This document shows, piece by piece, positions 16,645 through 24,191 of a DNA stretch of 52,234 nt (positions within the stretch are counted from its first letter, which is position 1; every line of letters begins with the position of its first letter). A program made the translations under genes and the position numbers. The notes beneath the pieces were generated by a model that was given only the letters and a program-made list of their open reading frames with translations, was not told the DNA's origin and did no database searches. Location: the NCBI GenBank assembly GCA_002841765.1, contig PHAV01000019.1, positions 1 through 52,234 of the forward strand, given 5' to 3'. Source of the DNA: Deltaproteobacteria bacterium HGW-Deltaproteobacteria-4 (GTDB taxonomy: Bacteria > Desulfobacterota > Desulfuromonadia > Desulfuromonadales > UBA2197).

Positions 16645-16790
16645 TTTCACACGGATAAAATCTGATTTATAAGGATTTACACAGATTTAAGACACGCAAC
16701 TTTTAGTCGTTAAAACATTAGCGTCAAGCCGTTTATCCCGCTGTTTTATCTGTCTTTTATCCGTATCATCCGTGTTAATCCGTGTACAAT
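16645..16790. repeat. Dispersed intergenic repeat (ATCCGTGT type)
   Basis: The gap between pfkB and the MTA phosphorylase gene holds a low-complexity block: CACACGGATAAAATCTGAT near 16648-16666 and, inverted, TTTTATCCGTATCATCCGTG plus a further TTAATCCGTGT near 16757-16785. The ATCCGTGT unit recurs and the two ends are roughly complementary. A 15-base piece is shared with 6272-6286. It looks like a genome-dispersed intergenic repeat and has no coding potential. Confidence 0.6.
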
Positions 16791-16801
16791 TGTTTTTTAG
16801 A

Positions 16802-17668
16802 TTAATCGAGATAGCGGCCCATGATCACCGCCAACTTCTCTTTGGTCGCCGCCGGGATCAGTTTCTTATCGGTCATGATCGCAAATTGCAGAGCATCCTT
16901 GCAGACACAGTCCCGCTCCACTGCCAACTGAGCAACAGCACCGGCGATAATCCTGCGCGCCATCGCGACATTCTGCTGGATGATAGCAATAATCGCTTCG
17001 ATCGAGACATCATCATGGGCAGTATGCCAGCAGTCGTAGTCGGTCGCCAGGGCGATCGTGCCGTAACAGATCTCTGCTTCCCGAGCCAGTCGCGCTTCGT
17101 TAATATTGGTCATGCCGATGATGTCGACCCCCCAACTCCGGTAAATCTGCGATTCTGCCCGAGTCGAGAATTGCGGCCCCTCCATACACAGATAGGTGCC
17201 ACCGCGATGGACCGTCGCCCCGACTCCCTGCGCAGCGTTGTAGAGGACGGTGCTGATATCTTTACAGACCGGATCAGCAAACTGCACATGGCCGGCGATC
17301 CCTTCACCAAAGAAGGTCATGGGACGCTTGCCAAGAGTGCGGTCGAAGAACTGATCAGGGATGACGATGTGGCCGGGGACGATCTCTTCCCGCATGCTGC
17401 CGACCGCCGAGACCGAGATGATCCGCTGCACGCCGAGCTTCTTCAGCGCATAGATATTAGCGGTAAAAGGGACTTCCGACGGCAGGAGACGATGGCCGCG
17501 GCCATGACGGGGAAGAAAAACCATCTGCACCCCGTGCAGGTCGCCGGTCACCAGCACATCCGAAGTCGGCCCATAGGGGGTCTCGACCACCACTTCTCGA
17601 ACATTGTTCAAACCATCGATTTCGTAAAGACCGCTACCGCCGATGACGCCGATCACAGTTTGTGCCAT
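16802..17668 (-). CDS. mtnP: S-methyl-5'-thioadenosine phosphorylase-like enzyme
   Basis: 288 residues from the ATG at 17668 (GGAG upstream). It is a purine nucleoside phosphorylase-fold enzyme of the MTAP/PNP class. Visible are GVIGGSGLY at the N-terminus, the phosphate-binding PRHGRGH, GGTYLCMEGPQFSTRAES and the base-binding MTNINEA...TDYDCWH region. It should phosphorolyse methylthioadenosine (or a related 6-oxo/6-aminopurine nucleoside) to the base and sugar-1-phosphate. Some bacterial homologues prefer inosine or 5'-deoxyadenosine. It is 44 bases downstream of rlmN and is followed by the PfkB kinase. Confidence 0.9.
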   Translation of the reverse strand: MAQTVIGVIGGSGLYEIDGLNNVREVVVETPYGPTSDVLVTGDLHGVQMVFLPRHGRGHRLLPSEVPFTANIYALKKLGVQRIISVSAVGSMREEIVPGHIVIPDQFFDRTLGKRPMTFFGEGIAGHVQFADPVCKDISTVLYNAAQGVGATVHRGGTYLCMEGPQFSTRAESQIYRSWGVDIIGMTNINEARLAREAEICYGTIALATDYDCWHTAHDDVSIEAIIAIIQQNVAMARRIIAGAVAQLAVERDCVCKDALQFAIMTDKKLIPAATKEKLAVIMGRYLD

Positions 17669-17712
17669 TAGATTTTTCTCCACGCATTTGTGTCCGAAAA
17701 TGGAATGACTAT

Positions 17713-18768
17713 TCAGGTTTGTTCCGACTTTTCCAGTTTGGCCTTGAGCTGCCCGCAAGCCGCTGAAATATCCTGCCCTTTGCTCGCCCGCCGCACCGCG
17801 ACGATATCACGGCTGAGGAGATAAAGCTGAAAAGCTTCGATCTGCGCCGGATCCGGGGTGTGAAAGGTTGATCCTTCGTGTTCGTTGTAAGGGATGAGAT
17901 TGACCTTGGCCTTGACCTCATGCAGCAGTGACACGAGGCGCTTGGCGTCAGCGAGGGAATCGTTGACGTCGCGAATCAGGATATATTCAAAGGTGATGTA
18001 CTGGCGCGGTTGCAGGGGGTAAGTGCGACAGGCCGCCATCAACTCTTTAAGGGGATAACGACGGTTAACCGGCATCAGCTCATTGCGAACGACATCGGTG
18101 GTGGCATTGAGGGAGACAGCAAGATTGACCTTGACGCGGCGACCGAACTCCGCCATCTCCGGCACCAGCCCACTGGTCGAGACCGTAATCTTGCGGGGTC
18201 CGAAGGCAAAACCATCGACAGCACCGAGAATCTCGATTGCCTTGACGACATTTTCGAGATTATGCAGCGGTTCCCCCATCCCCATGAAGACGATGTTATG
18301 AACAGGGCCGTCCTTGACGGCGGCACAGACTTGATTGACGATCTCGTTGACTGCAAGATTGCGGGTGAGACCGAAGGCGCCGGTGAGGCAGAAGGAGCAC
18401 TGCATGGCGCAGCCGACCTGGGTAGAAATACAGAGAGTGTTGCGCCCTTCGAGCATGGGGATGCGCACCGTCTCGATCGTTTCGCCATCGCTGAGACGAA
18501 AGAGGTACTTACGGGTACCGTCGCTGCTCACCGCCACATGTTCCGGCGTCCAGTCCGAAACAAAGGCCCGCCCTACCAGTTCGCTACGCAACTCCTTGGA
18601 GAGGTCAGTCATTGCCGCAAAGTCGCAGACGCCGCGCGGGTAGATCCAGCGCATGATCTGCCCGGCGCGAAAGCGCTCCTTGCCGATGCCGGCAAGAAAA
18701 GCGGTGAGGTCAGTCTTGGTCAGATTTTTCAGGTCGATCAGTTCCGGCACCAAAAAAAACACCTTCAT
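17713..18768 (-). CDS. rlmN: 23S rRNA (A2503-C2) / tRNA (A37-C2) methyltransferase RlmN
   Basis: 352-residue radical SAM methyltransferase. The cluster motif is Cys120-x3-Cys124-x2-Cys127 (CAMQCSFC). Both Cys known to be needed for methyl transfer have counterparts (Cys113 in TLCISTQ and Cys339 in ISAACGQL), as do GMGEPL and the SAM-binding SLNATTD. The start is the ATG at 18768, just past the ndk terminator. The frame stays open further upstream through the ndk region, but homology begins at [13 protein letters not shown]. No clear Shine-Dalgarno precedes this ATG (only CGAAGA). Confidence 0.95.
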   Translation of the reverse strand: MKVFFLVPELIDLKNLTKTDLTAFLAGIGKERFRAGQIMRWIYPRGVCDFAAMTDLSKELRSELVGRAFVSDWTPEHVAVSSDGTRKYLFRLSDGETIETVRIPMLEGRNTLCISTQVGCAMQCSFCLTGAFGLTRNLAVNEIVNQVCAAVKDGPVHNIVFMGMGEPLHNLENVVKAIEILGAVDGFAFGPRKITVSTSGLVPEMAEFGRRVKVNLAVSLNATTDVVRNELMPVNRRYPLKELMAACRTYPLQPRQYITFEYILIRDVNDSLADAKRLVSLLHEVKAKVNLIPYNEHEGSTFHTPDPAQIEAFQLYLLSRDIVAVRRASKGQDISAACGQLKAKLEKSEQT

Positions 18769-18786
18769 TCTTCGCGTATTAAAAGG

Positions 18787-18820
18787 AAAAAGCCCGTGGA
18801 TATTATCCCACGGGCTTTTT
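18787..18820 (-). terminator. Intrinsic terminator of ndk
   Basis: A 13-bp stem AAAAAGCCCGTGG / CCACGGGCTTTTT with an 8-base loop and a U run within the 3' arm. It lies between ndk and the rlmN start and so separates the two transcripts. Confidence 0.85.
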
Positions 18821-18862
18821 CCACTCAAGCTTAAACGTACTTCGCAACCGGGAACGGATGAA

Positions 18863-19276
18863 TTAAAGGAGTTCGAGACCCGAGAAGAAGTAAGGGATTT
18901 CAAAAGCAGCTGTCTCCGGAGCATCGGAACCGTGCGTGGCGTTCTCGCCGATCGAAGCGCCGAACTCTTTGCGCAAGGTGCCGGCATCGGCCTGGGCCGG
19001 GTTGGTGGCGCCCATGAGGTCACGCCACTTCTTGATGGCGCCTTCAGCTTGCAGCACCATGACGACGCAGGGGCCGCTGCTCATGAAGTCGGTGAGTTCG
19101 CCAAAGAAAGGGCGGGCGCTGTGCACAGCGTAAAAACCTTCGGCTTCGACCTTGCTCATGTAAAGTTTTTTGAGGCCGACAACGGTAAAACCTTCGGCGT
19201 AGATGCGAGCAAGGATACGGCCGGCGTAGCCTTTAGCAAAGGCGTCAGGCTTGATGATAGCAAAAGTTTGTTCCAT
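18863..19276 (-). CDS. ndk: Nucleoside-diphosphate kinase
   Basis: 137 residues, the usual bacterial length. It transfers gamma-phosphate between nucleoside triphosphates and diphosphates through a phospho-histidine. The signature [12 protein letters not shown] with catalytic His115 is intact. The N-terminal FAIIKPDA and the FFGELTDFM region are standard. A good AAGGAGAAAT ribosome site precedes the ATG. Its own terminator follows. Confidence 0.97.
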   Translation of the reverse strand: MEQTFAIIKPDAFAKGYAGRILARIYAEGFTVVGLKKLYMSKVEAEGFYAVHSARPFFGELTDFMSSGPCVVMVLQAEGAIKKWRDLMGATNPAQADAGTLRKEFGASIGENATHGSDAPETAAFEIPYFFSGLELL

Positions 19277-19364
19277 GATTATTTCTCCTTCAGGATGATT
19301 GGCAGCTTAAAGCGCAGGACTCTTTAGCACTTTTGCCCCGTTTGAGTCAAGTTTCACCGGATGA

Positions 19365-20057
19365 TTAGAGACAGACCGGAATGCGGACGCCGACAGAAGT
19401 CATCTCTTTTGTCACGACACTGCGATAAGCGAGGACTTCGACACCGGCCGCGGTAACCTCACGCAGGAGTTGCCCGTAACGGGGATCAATGCTGTCAGCC
19501 GGAGAAAACAAGGTCGCCTCTTTGCGCTGCACGAGGAAAAAGATTACCGCGCGGTACCCCTCCTCCTGCGCCCGTGCGAGTTCGCGCAGATGTTTCTGAC
19601 CCCGCTCGGTCACGGCATCGGGAAAAGAAGCGACGCCGGTGGTAGAGCAAAGGGTGACGTTTTTGACCTCAACGAAGGCCTTCTCCCCTCCCCGCTGCAG
19701 GAGAAAGTCGATACGGCTGTCATGGTAGGGGACTTCGGCCCGAACATCATAACCAACGAACTCAGCGATGGCCCCGGAGCGCAGCCCCTCTTCAACGACC
19801 CGATTCGTCCGATGCGTATGAGTATCGACCCAGCTGCCGTTGACTTCAATCAGTTCGAGGGTCCAGGGGAGTTTACGCAGAGGATTGTCCGCCGCAGAGA
19901 TCAGGACACGATGACCGGGGATGGCACATTGCAGCATGCTGCCGGTATTCGGGGTATGGGCGATGACGATGCGGCCGTCATCAAGTTCGACATCAGCAAA
20001 AAAACGCTGGTAGCGGCGCAGGAGACGACCGGAATACAAGGGTGCGGGGAGATTCAT
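19365..20057 (-). CDS. sfsA: SfsA family DNA-binding/nuclease-like protein
   Basis: 230 residues. The N-terminal OB-like half contains IAHTPNTGSM. The C-terminal restriction-endonuclease-like half contains D-x-L...EVKNVTL and FPDAVTERGQKHL, all highly conserved in SfsA. E. coli SfsA was described as affecting maltose gene expression and binding DNA, and the fold suggests a nuclease. It is a single gene between the pyrE terminator and ndk. Confidence 0.95.
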   Translation of the reverse strand: MNLPAPLYSGRLLRRYQRFFADVELDDGRIVIAHTPNTGSMLQCAIPGHRVLISAADNPLRKLPWTLELIEVNGSWVDTHTHRTNRVVEEGLRSGAIAEFVGYDVRAEVPYHDSRIDFLLQRGGEKAFVEVKNVTLCSTTGVASFPDAVTERGQKHLRELARAQEEGYRAVIFFLVQRKEATLFSPADSIDPRYGQLLREVTAAGVEVLAYRSVVTKEMTSVGVRIPVCL

Positions 20058-20071
20058 GCCGTTCTTTACCT

Positions 20072-20109
20072 AAAAAAATCGCCCCCTCTCCACACAGGAA
20101 GAGGGGGCG
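20072..20109 (-). terminator. Intrinsic terminator after pyrE
   Basis: A 10-bp GC-rich stem (CGCCCCCTCT at 20080-20089 with AGAGGGGGCG at 20100-20109). On the minus strand it is followed by a run of seven U (complement of 20072-20078, after one A). Confidence 0.9.
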
Positions 20110-20130
20110 GGATATCTATTCTCTTTACAA

Positions 20131-20691
20131 CTAACCAACAACCTGGGTTTTAGTAAAAACCGCCCGCAAAGCCAGGCCGTTTTCGCCCTCCAGAAATTCC
20201 CGTGCCCCTTCTTCACGATCGACGAGAGTGACGATGCCGACGACTTCCAGTCCTTCGGAGCGGGCACGCTCGACCGCTTTCATCGATGAACCGCCGGTGG
20301 TGGTGACATCTTCGACAATCACGACGCGACTGCCGGCGGGGAGGTTCTTACGCCCTTCCAGCCACTGGCCGGTGCCGTGCCCTTTTGGCTCCTTGCGGAT
20401 GATAAAGGCATGGACGCTGGCGCCATCAAGGGCGGCGGCAATACTCGTCGCCGTGGCGATGGGATCGGCACCCAGGGTCAAACCACCGACACCATGAATC
20501 GGCCCGGCAAACGCCTTGACCTCCTGCCAGAAAGCCTTGCCGACCAGCAGACCGCCCTGTGCATGCAGACAGGTCTGTTTGCCGTCGAAATAGAAATTGC
20601 TTTTACGGCCGGAGGCGAGAGTCACCTCCCGCTCTTCGTAAGAAAGGTCGCGGATAATCTCCATCAAACTGTTGCGTTCCTGGCTGGTCAT
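20131..20691 (-). CDS. pyrE: Orotate phosphoribosyltransferase
   Basis: 186 residues. It converts orotate and PRPP to OMP in pyrimidine synthesis. The PRPP-binding motif VVIVEDVTTTGGS (about 122-134), the flexible loop RKEPKGHGTG and the N-terminal GRKSNFYFDGK are present. It begins 11 bases after the purF stop, so purine and pyrimidine PRPP-using enzymes share a transcript. The terminator lies 22 bases beyond its stop codon. Confidence 0.97.
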   Translation of the reverse strand: MTSQERNSLMEIIRDLSYEEREVTLASGRKSNFYFDGKQTCLHAQGGLLVGKAFWQEVKAFAGPIHGVGGLTLGADPIATATSIAAALDGASVHAFIIRKEPKGHGTGQWLEGRKNLPAGSRVVIVEDVTTTGGSSMKAVERARSEGLEVVGIVTLVDREEGAREFLEGENGLALRAVFTKTQVVG

Positions 20692-20702
20692 GAAATTTCT
20701 CC

Positions 20703-22109
20703 TTAAAAGAGTCCCATCTGATCAGATTCGACCAGACGGGGGAATTTAACGGGATATTGGCCACTGAAGCAGGCATCGCAAAAATGCCCGGGCCGGCCTT
20801 CCGGCGCTCCGGCGGCGCGCAGCGTCCCTTCGCGCGACAGGTAGCCGAGAGAATCGGAGGTGATGTAACGGTTGATCTCTTCGATCGAATGTGATGACGA
20901 AATCAGCTCTTTGCGGGTCGGGGTATCGATACCGTAGTAACAGGGGAAACTGGTCGGCGGACTGGAGATGCGCACATGGACTTCACTGGCACCGGCCGCG
21001 CGGATCATCTTGATGATTTTGCGGGCCGTGGTGCCGCGCACGATCGAATCATCGATTACAACAATCCGTTTTCCTTCGATAATCTCCCGCACAGGATTAA
21101 GCTTGAGTTTGACCCCGAAGTGGCGAATCGATTGCTGCGGCTCGATAAAGGTGCGACCGACATAATGATTACGAATCAGGCCGGTCTCGAAACGGATCCC
21201 CGACTCTTCCGCGTAGCCGATCGCTGCCGGCACCCCGGAGTCCGGGATAGGAATGACGACATCGGCATCGACAGGAAATTCCCGGGCGAGTTGACGCCCG
21301 AACTCCTTGCGCACGCCGTAAACCTGCCGGCCGAAGACGATGCTGTCAGGACGGGCAAAGTAGATATGCTCGAAGATACAGGGGGAAGTAGGGATCTTTT
21401 CAAAGGGGAAGTAGCTCTTGATACCGTGCTTGTCGATGACGACCATCTCCCCCGGCTCGATCTCGCGGATAAATTCCGCCTCGATCAGATCAAAAGCACA
21501 GGTTTCGGAAGCAACGACATAGGCACCATCGAGTTTGCCCAAGGCCAGCGGGCGGAAGCCACTCCCGTCACGCACCGCCACCAGGCGCGTCTCGGTCAGA
21601 AACGTCAGGCTGTAAGCGCCGCGGACTTCACGCAGGGCGTCGACAAGGCGATCTTCCAGACTCGCCCCTGCCGAACGGGCGATCAAATGGATGATGACCT
21701 CAGTGTCGGAAGTCGTGGAGAAAATAGACCCCTTCTTTTCCAGCTCAGCGCGAATTTCCAGGGCATTGACGAGATTGCCATTATGGGCGACAGAGATGGC
21801 GCCATGCACATAATCGACGACAATCGGCTGGCAATTCTTGATATCATTGCCGCCGGCGGTCGAATAACGGACATGGCCGATAGCGCTGCTCCCGGGCAGC
21901 TCGGCAAAGATCGAATTACGCTTGAAAACGTCGGCAACCAGGCCCATCCCTTTATGGGTGCGCAGCTGCACACCGTCAGAAGCGACGATCCCGCAGCTCT
22001 CCTGCCCGCGATGTTGCAGGGCATAAAGACCGAGATAGGTAAGATTGGCCGCTTCGGGATGACCGAAGATGCCGAATACGCCGCATTCATCGTTGAACTT
22101 GTCAAACAT
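20703..22109 (-). CDS. purF: Amidophosphoribosyltransferase
   Basis: 468 residues. It catalyses the first committed step of purine synthesis, PRPP plus glutamine to phosphoribosylamine. The N-terminal Ntn-glutaminase nucleophile is Cys9 ([10 protein letters not shown]), implying cleavage of an 8-residue propeptide as in B. subtilis PurF. The PRTase motif [12 protein letters not shown] is intact, and the C-terminal FCDACFSG supplies cluster Cys, so this is the 4Fe-4S-containing, propeptide-processed class. It is co-transcribed with pyrE. A terminator separates it from asd upstream, so it probably has its own promoter. Confidence 0.97.
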   Translation of the reverse strand: MFDKFNDECGVFGIFGHPEAANLTYLGLYALQHRGQESCGIVASDGVQLRTHKGMGLVADVFKRNSIFAELPGSSAIGHVRYSTAGGNDIKNCQPIVVDYVHGAISVAHNGNLVNALEIRAELEKKGSIFSTTSDTEVIIHLIARSAGASLEDRLVDALREVRGAYSLTFLTETRLVAVRDGSGFRPLALGKLDGAYVVASETCAFDLIEAEFIREIEPGEMVVIDKHGIKSYFPFEKIPTSPCIFEHIYFARPDSIVFGRQVYGVRKEFGRQLAREFPVDADVVIPIPDSGVPAAIGYAEESGIRFETGLIRNHYVGRTFIEPQQSIRHFGVKLKLNPVREIIEGKRIVVIDDSIVRGTTARKIIKMIRAAGASEVHVRISSPPTSFPCYYGIDTPTRKELISSSHSIEEINRYITSDSLGYLSREGTLRAAGAPEGRPGHFCDACFSGQYPVKFPRLVESDQMGLF

Positions 22110-22149
22110 GCGATTTTGCCCTCATTGGATCGTCTCGACCCTGAATTCA

Positions 22150-22184
22150 AAAATTGGGCGAAGCAGCAAAGATCTGCTCCGCCC
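22150..22184 (-). terminator. Intrinsic terminator after asd
   Basis: An 11-bp stem with one mismatch (GGGCGAAGCAG at 22156-22166 and CTGCTCCGCCC at 22174-22184). On the minus strand it is followed by AATTTTTG. It lies between asd and purF. Confidence 0.75.
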
Positions 22185-22212
22185 CGATATGACCTGAAGG
22201 AATCTTTAAACC

Positions 22213-23313
22213 TTAGCGTTCGTACAGTATCCGCAGCATCCGCCGTAGCGGTTCGGCCGCGCCCCAAAGGAGCTGGTCGCCGCAGGTGAAGGCGGAAATA
22301 TACTGCGGCCCCATCTTCATCTTGCGCACCCGGCCGATCGGCACGGTCAGCGTGCCGGAGACCGCCGCCGGCGTCAACTGCGCCAGGGAGTCGGCTTTGT
22401 TATTCGGCACCAGCTTGACCCACTGATTGTCGTTGGCGATCAACGCTTCAATCTCGGAGATCGGCAGATCCTTCTTGAGTTTGATCGTCAGCGCCTGGCT
22501 ATGGCAGCGCATGGCGCCGACGCGCACACAAAGGCCATCGACCGGTATCGGCTGCGTTGTCCCGAGAATCTTGTTGGTTTCGGCAAAACCTTTCCACTCT
22601 TCGCGGCTCTGGCCGTCCTCCACTTCCCGATCGATCCAGGGAAGGAGGTTGCCGGCAAGGGCAAAACCGAATTCCTTCTTCGGCATAGCGTCGTTGCGCA
22701 GGGTCTCGGTGACCTTCTGATCGATCTCAAGGATCGCCGAAGAGGGGTCTTTGAGCAAGTCAGCCACAGAACCATGGAGGACACCCATCTGCGAAAGGAG
22801 CTCGCGCATATTCGGTGCCCCGGCGCCGGAGGCCGCCTGGTAAGTCATCGACGAGAGCCATTCGATGAGATCTGCGCGGAAAAGCCCGCCCAGCGCCATC
22901 AACATCAGACTGACCGTACAGTTACCGCCGATGAAATCTTTCTGACCATTCTTTAGCGCCGCATCGATGACATCGCGATTAACCGGGTCGAGGATGATCA
23001 CGGCATCCTTCTCCATGCGCAGCGTCGAGGCCGCATCGATCCAGTAGCCCTGCCAACCGGCCTGCCGCAATTGGGGATGGATAGCCTTGGTGTAATCGCC
23101 CCCCTGACAGGTGATGATCACATCGAGTTTTTGCAACTCAGTAATATCGTCGGCATTCTTCAGGGTTCCGGCATTCATCGGCGCCGGCTGTCCTGCCTGG
23201 GATGTCGAAAAGAAGACCGGCTCCACCCCTTGAAAATCATTCTCTTCCTGCATGCGTTGCATCAGGACTGAACCGACCATACCCCGCCAACCGACCATAC
23301 CAACTTTCATCAT
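22213..23313 (-). CDS. asd: Aspartate-semialdehyde dehydrogenase (Gram-negative type)
   Basis: 366 residues, matching E. coli Asd (367). It reduces aspartyl phosphate with NADPH for lysine, threonine and methionine synthesis. The NADP loop [14 protein letters not shown], catalytic Cys132 in [20 protein letters not shown] and a conserved His in RCHSQALT are all present. Three close in-frame ATGs exist; the one at 23313 has AAGGA 8 bases upstream (23310 is also possible). It is the long Gram-negative subtype. It follows purQ by 52 bases, though it is unrelated by pathway. Confidence 0.96.
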   Translation of the reverse strand: MMKVGMVGWRGMVGSVLMQRMQEENDFQGVEPVFFSTSQAGQPAPMNAGTLKNADDITELQKLDVIITCQGGDYTKAIHPQLRQAGWQGYWIDAASTLRMEKDAVIILDPVNRDVIDAALKNGQKDFIGGNCTVSLMLMALGGLFRADLIEWLSSMTYQAASGAGAPNMRELLSQMGVLHGSVADLLKDPSSAILEIDQKVTETLRNDAMPKKEFGFALAGNLLPWIDREVEDGQSREEWKGFAETNKILGTTQPIPVDGLCVRVGAMRCHSQALTIKLKKDLPISEIEALIANDNQWVKLVPNNKADSLAQLTPAAVSGTLTVPIGRVRKMKMGPQYISAFTCGDQLLWGAAEPLRRMLRILYER

Positions 23314-23365
23314 TGTCATCTTCCTTTTCTTAACGAGATGATGTTCCAACGAAAACCTTTAAATT

Positions 23366-24190
23366 TTAAATCCCGCGGCGGATGAAGTCAACCGCGTTGC
23401 GATAGAGCCAGAGCCCCATACCTTCTTGCGGAAGGTTCTCGTCCCGTGTCCAGCGCGGGTGCTGGGTTCGATCGACATACGCTTCCGGATGGGGCATGAG
23501 GCCAAAGAGGCGCCCGCTCGGATCGCAGATGCCGGCAATCGCGTCCATGGCGCCATTCGGATTTGCGGGAAAATCCATAACAGCTTCCCGGTAGTCACTA
23601 TCACTATATTTTACGGCAGCGAGGTGGCCGGCGTCAATCGCTGCCAGCGTTTCGCGATCGGCGACGAACTTTCCTTCGCCGTGCCGTACCGGCAGATAGA
23701 CGCCATCCTTGATCCCTTGCGTGTAGATACAAGGGGAAGCAGGATCGACCTTGAGATAGGCCCAACGATCCTGGAAGCGCCCGCAATCGTTGAAGGTCAG
23801 TGTTGCGCTTTGGGTATGGTGATCCCCCTGCAGCGCCGGCAGCAGCCCCATCTTGACCATGAGCTGAAAACCGTTGCAAACCCCCATGATCAGCTTGCCG
23901 GCGGCAATAAAACGATCGATCTGTTCGACCAAATGCTCGTTGCTACCACGGATCGCCGCATGCTTGAGTCGATTGGCGCCGGCCTTGGCACTGCCGAGGT
24001 CGTCGCCATCGAGGAAGCCGCCGGCGAGATTAAGAAACTGGTAATCATCAAGACGGACCCGGCCGGCCAAAAGTTCAGCAATATGAACGATATCGGCTCG
24101 ATCCGCGCCGGCGAGAGTGCAGGCCGCGGCGACCTCCCGTTCACAGTTGGTTCCGTTACCGGTGATGACGATTGCGTTCACCTTGGTCAT
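23366..24190 (-). CDS. purQ: Phosphoribosylformylglycinamidine synthase, glutaminase subunit
   Basis: 274 residues, longer than the usual 220-230 of PurQ. It is a class I glutamine amidotransferase: nucleophile Cys105 in GVCNGFQ, oxyanion GGFLDGDDL, and the His-Glu pair in MPHPEAY near residue 245. It supplies ammonia to the PurS-PurL fusion encoded just upstream. Only one base separates the purL stop from this ATG, so translation is probably coupled and the two should form one complex. The extra length is mainly C-terminal (TQHPRWTRDENLPQEG). Confidence 0.96.
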   Translation of the reverse strand: MTKVNAIVITGNGTNCEREVAAACTLAGADRADIVHIAELLAGRVRLDDYQFLNLAGGFLDGDDLGSAKAGANRLKHAAIRGSNEHLVEQIDRFIAAGKLIMGVCNGFQLMVKMGLLPALQGDHHTQSATLTFNDCGRFQDRWAYLKVDPASPCIYTQGIKDGVYLPVRHGEGKFVADRETLAAIDAGHLAAVKYSDSDYREAVMDFPANPNGAMDAIAGICDPSGRLFGLMPHPEAYVDRTQHPRWTRDENLPQEGMGLWLYRNAVDFIRRGI

Positions 24191-24191
24191 C

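Noticed and set aside
17713-19023. Longer RlmN start with an 84-residue extension
   Set aside because: The extension reads through the ndk terminator and into ndk in another frame. Its composition is Ser/Pro/Arg-rich shadow sequence, and family homology begins at the ATG at 18768.
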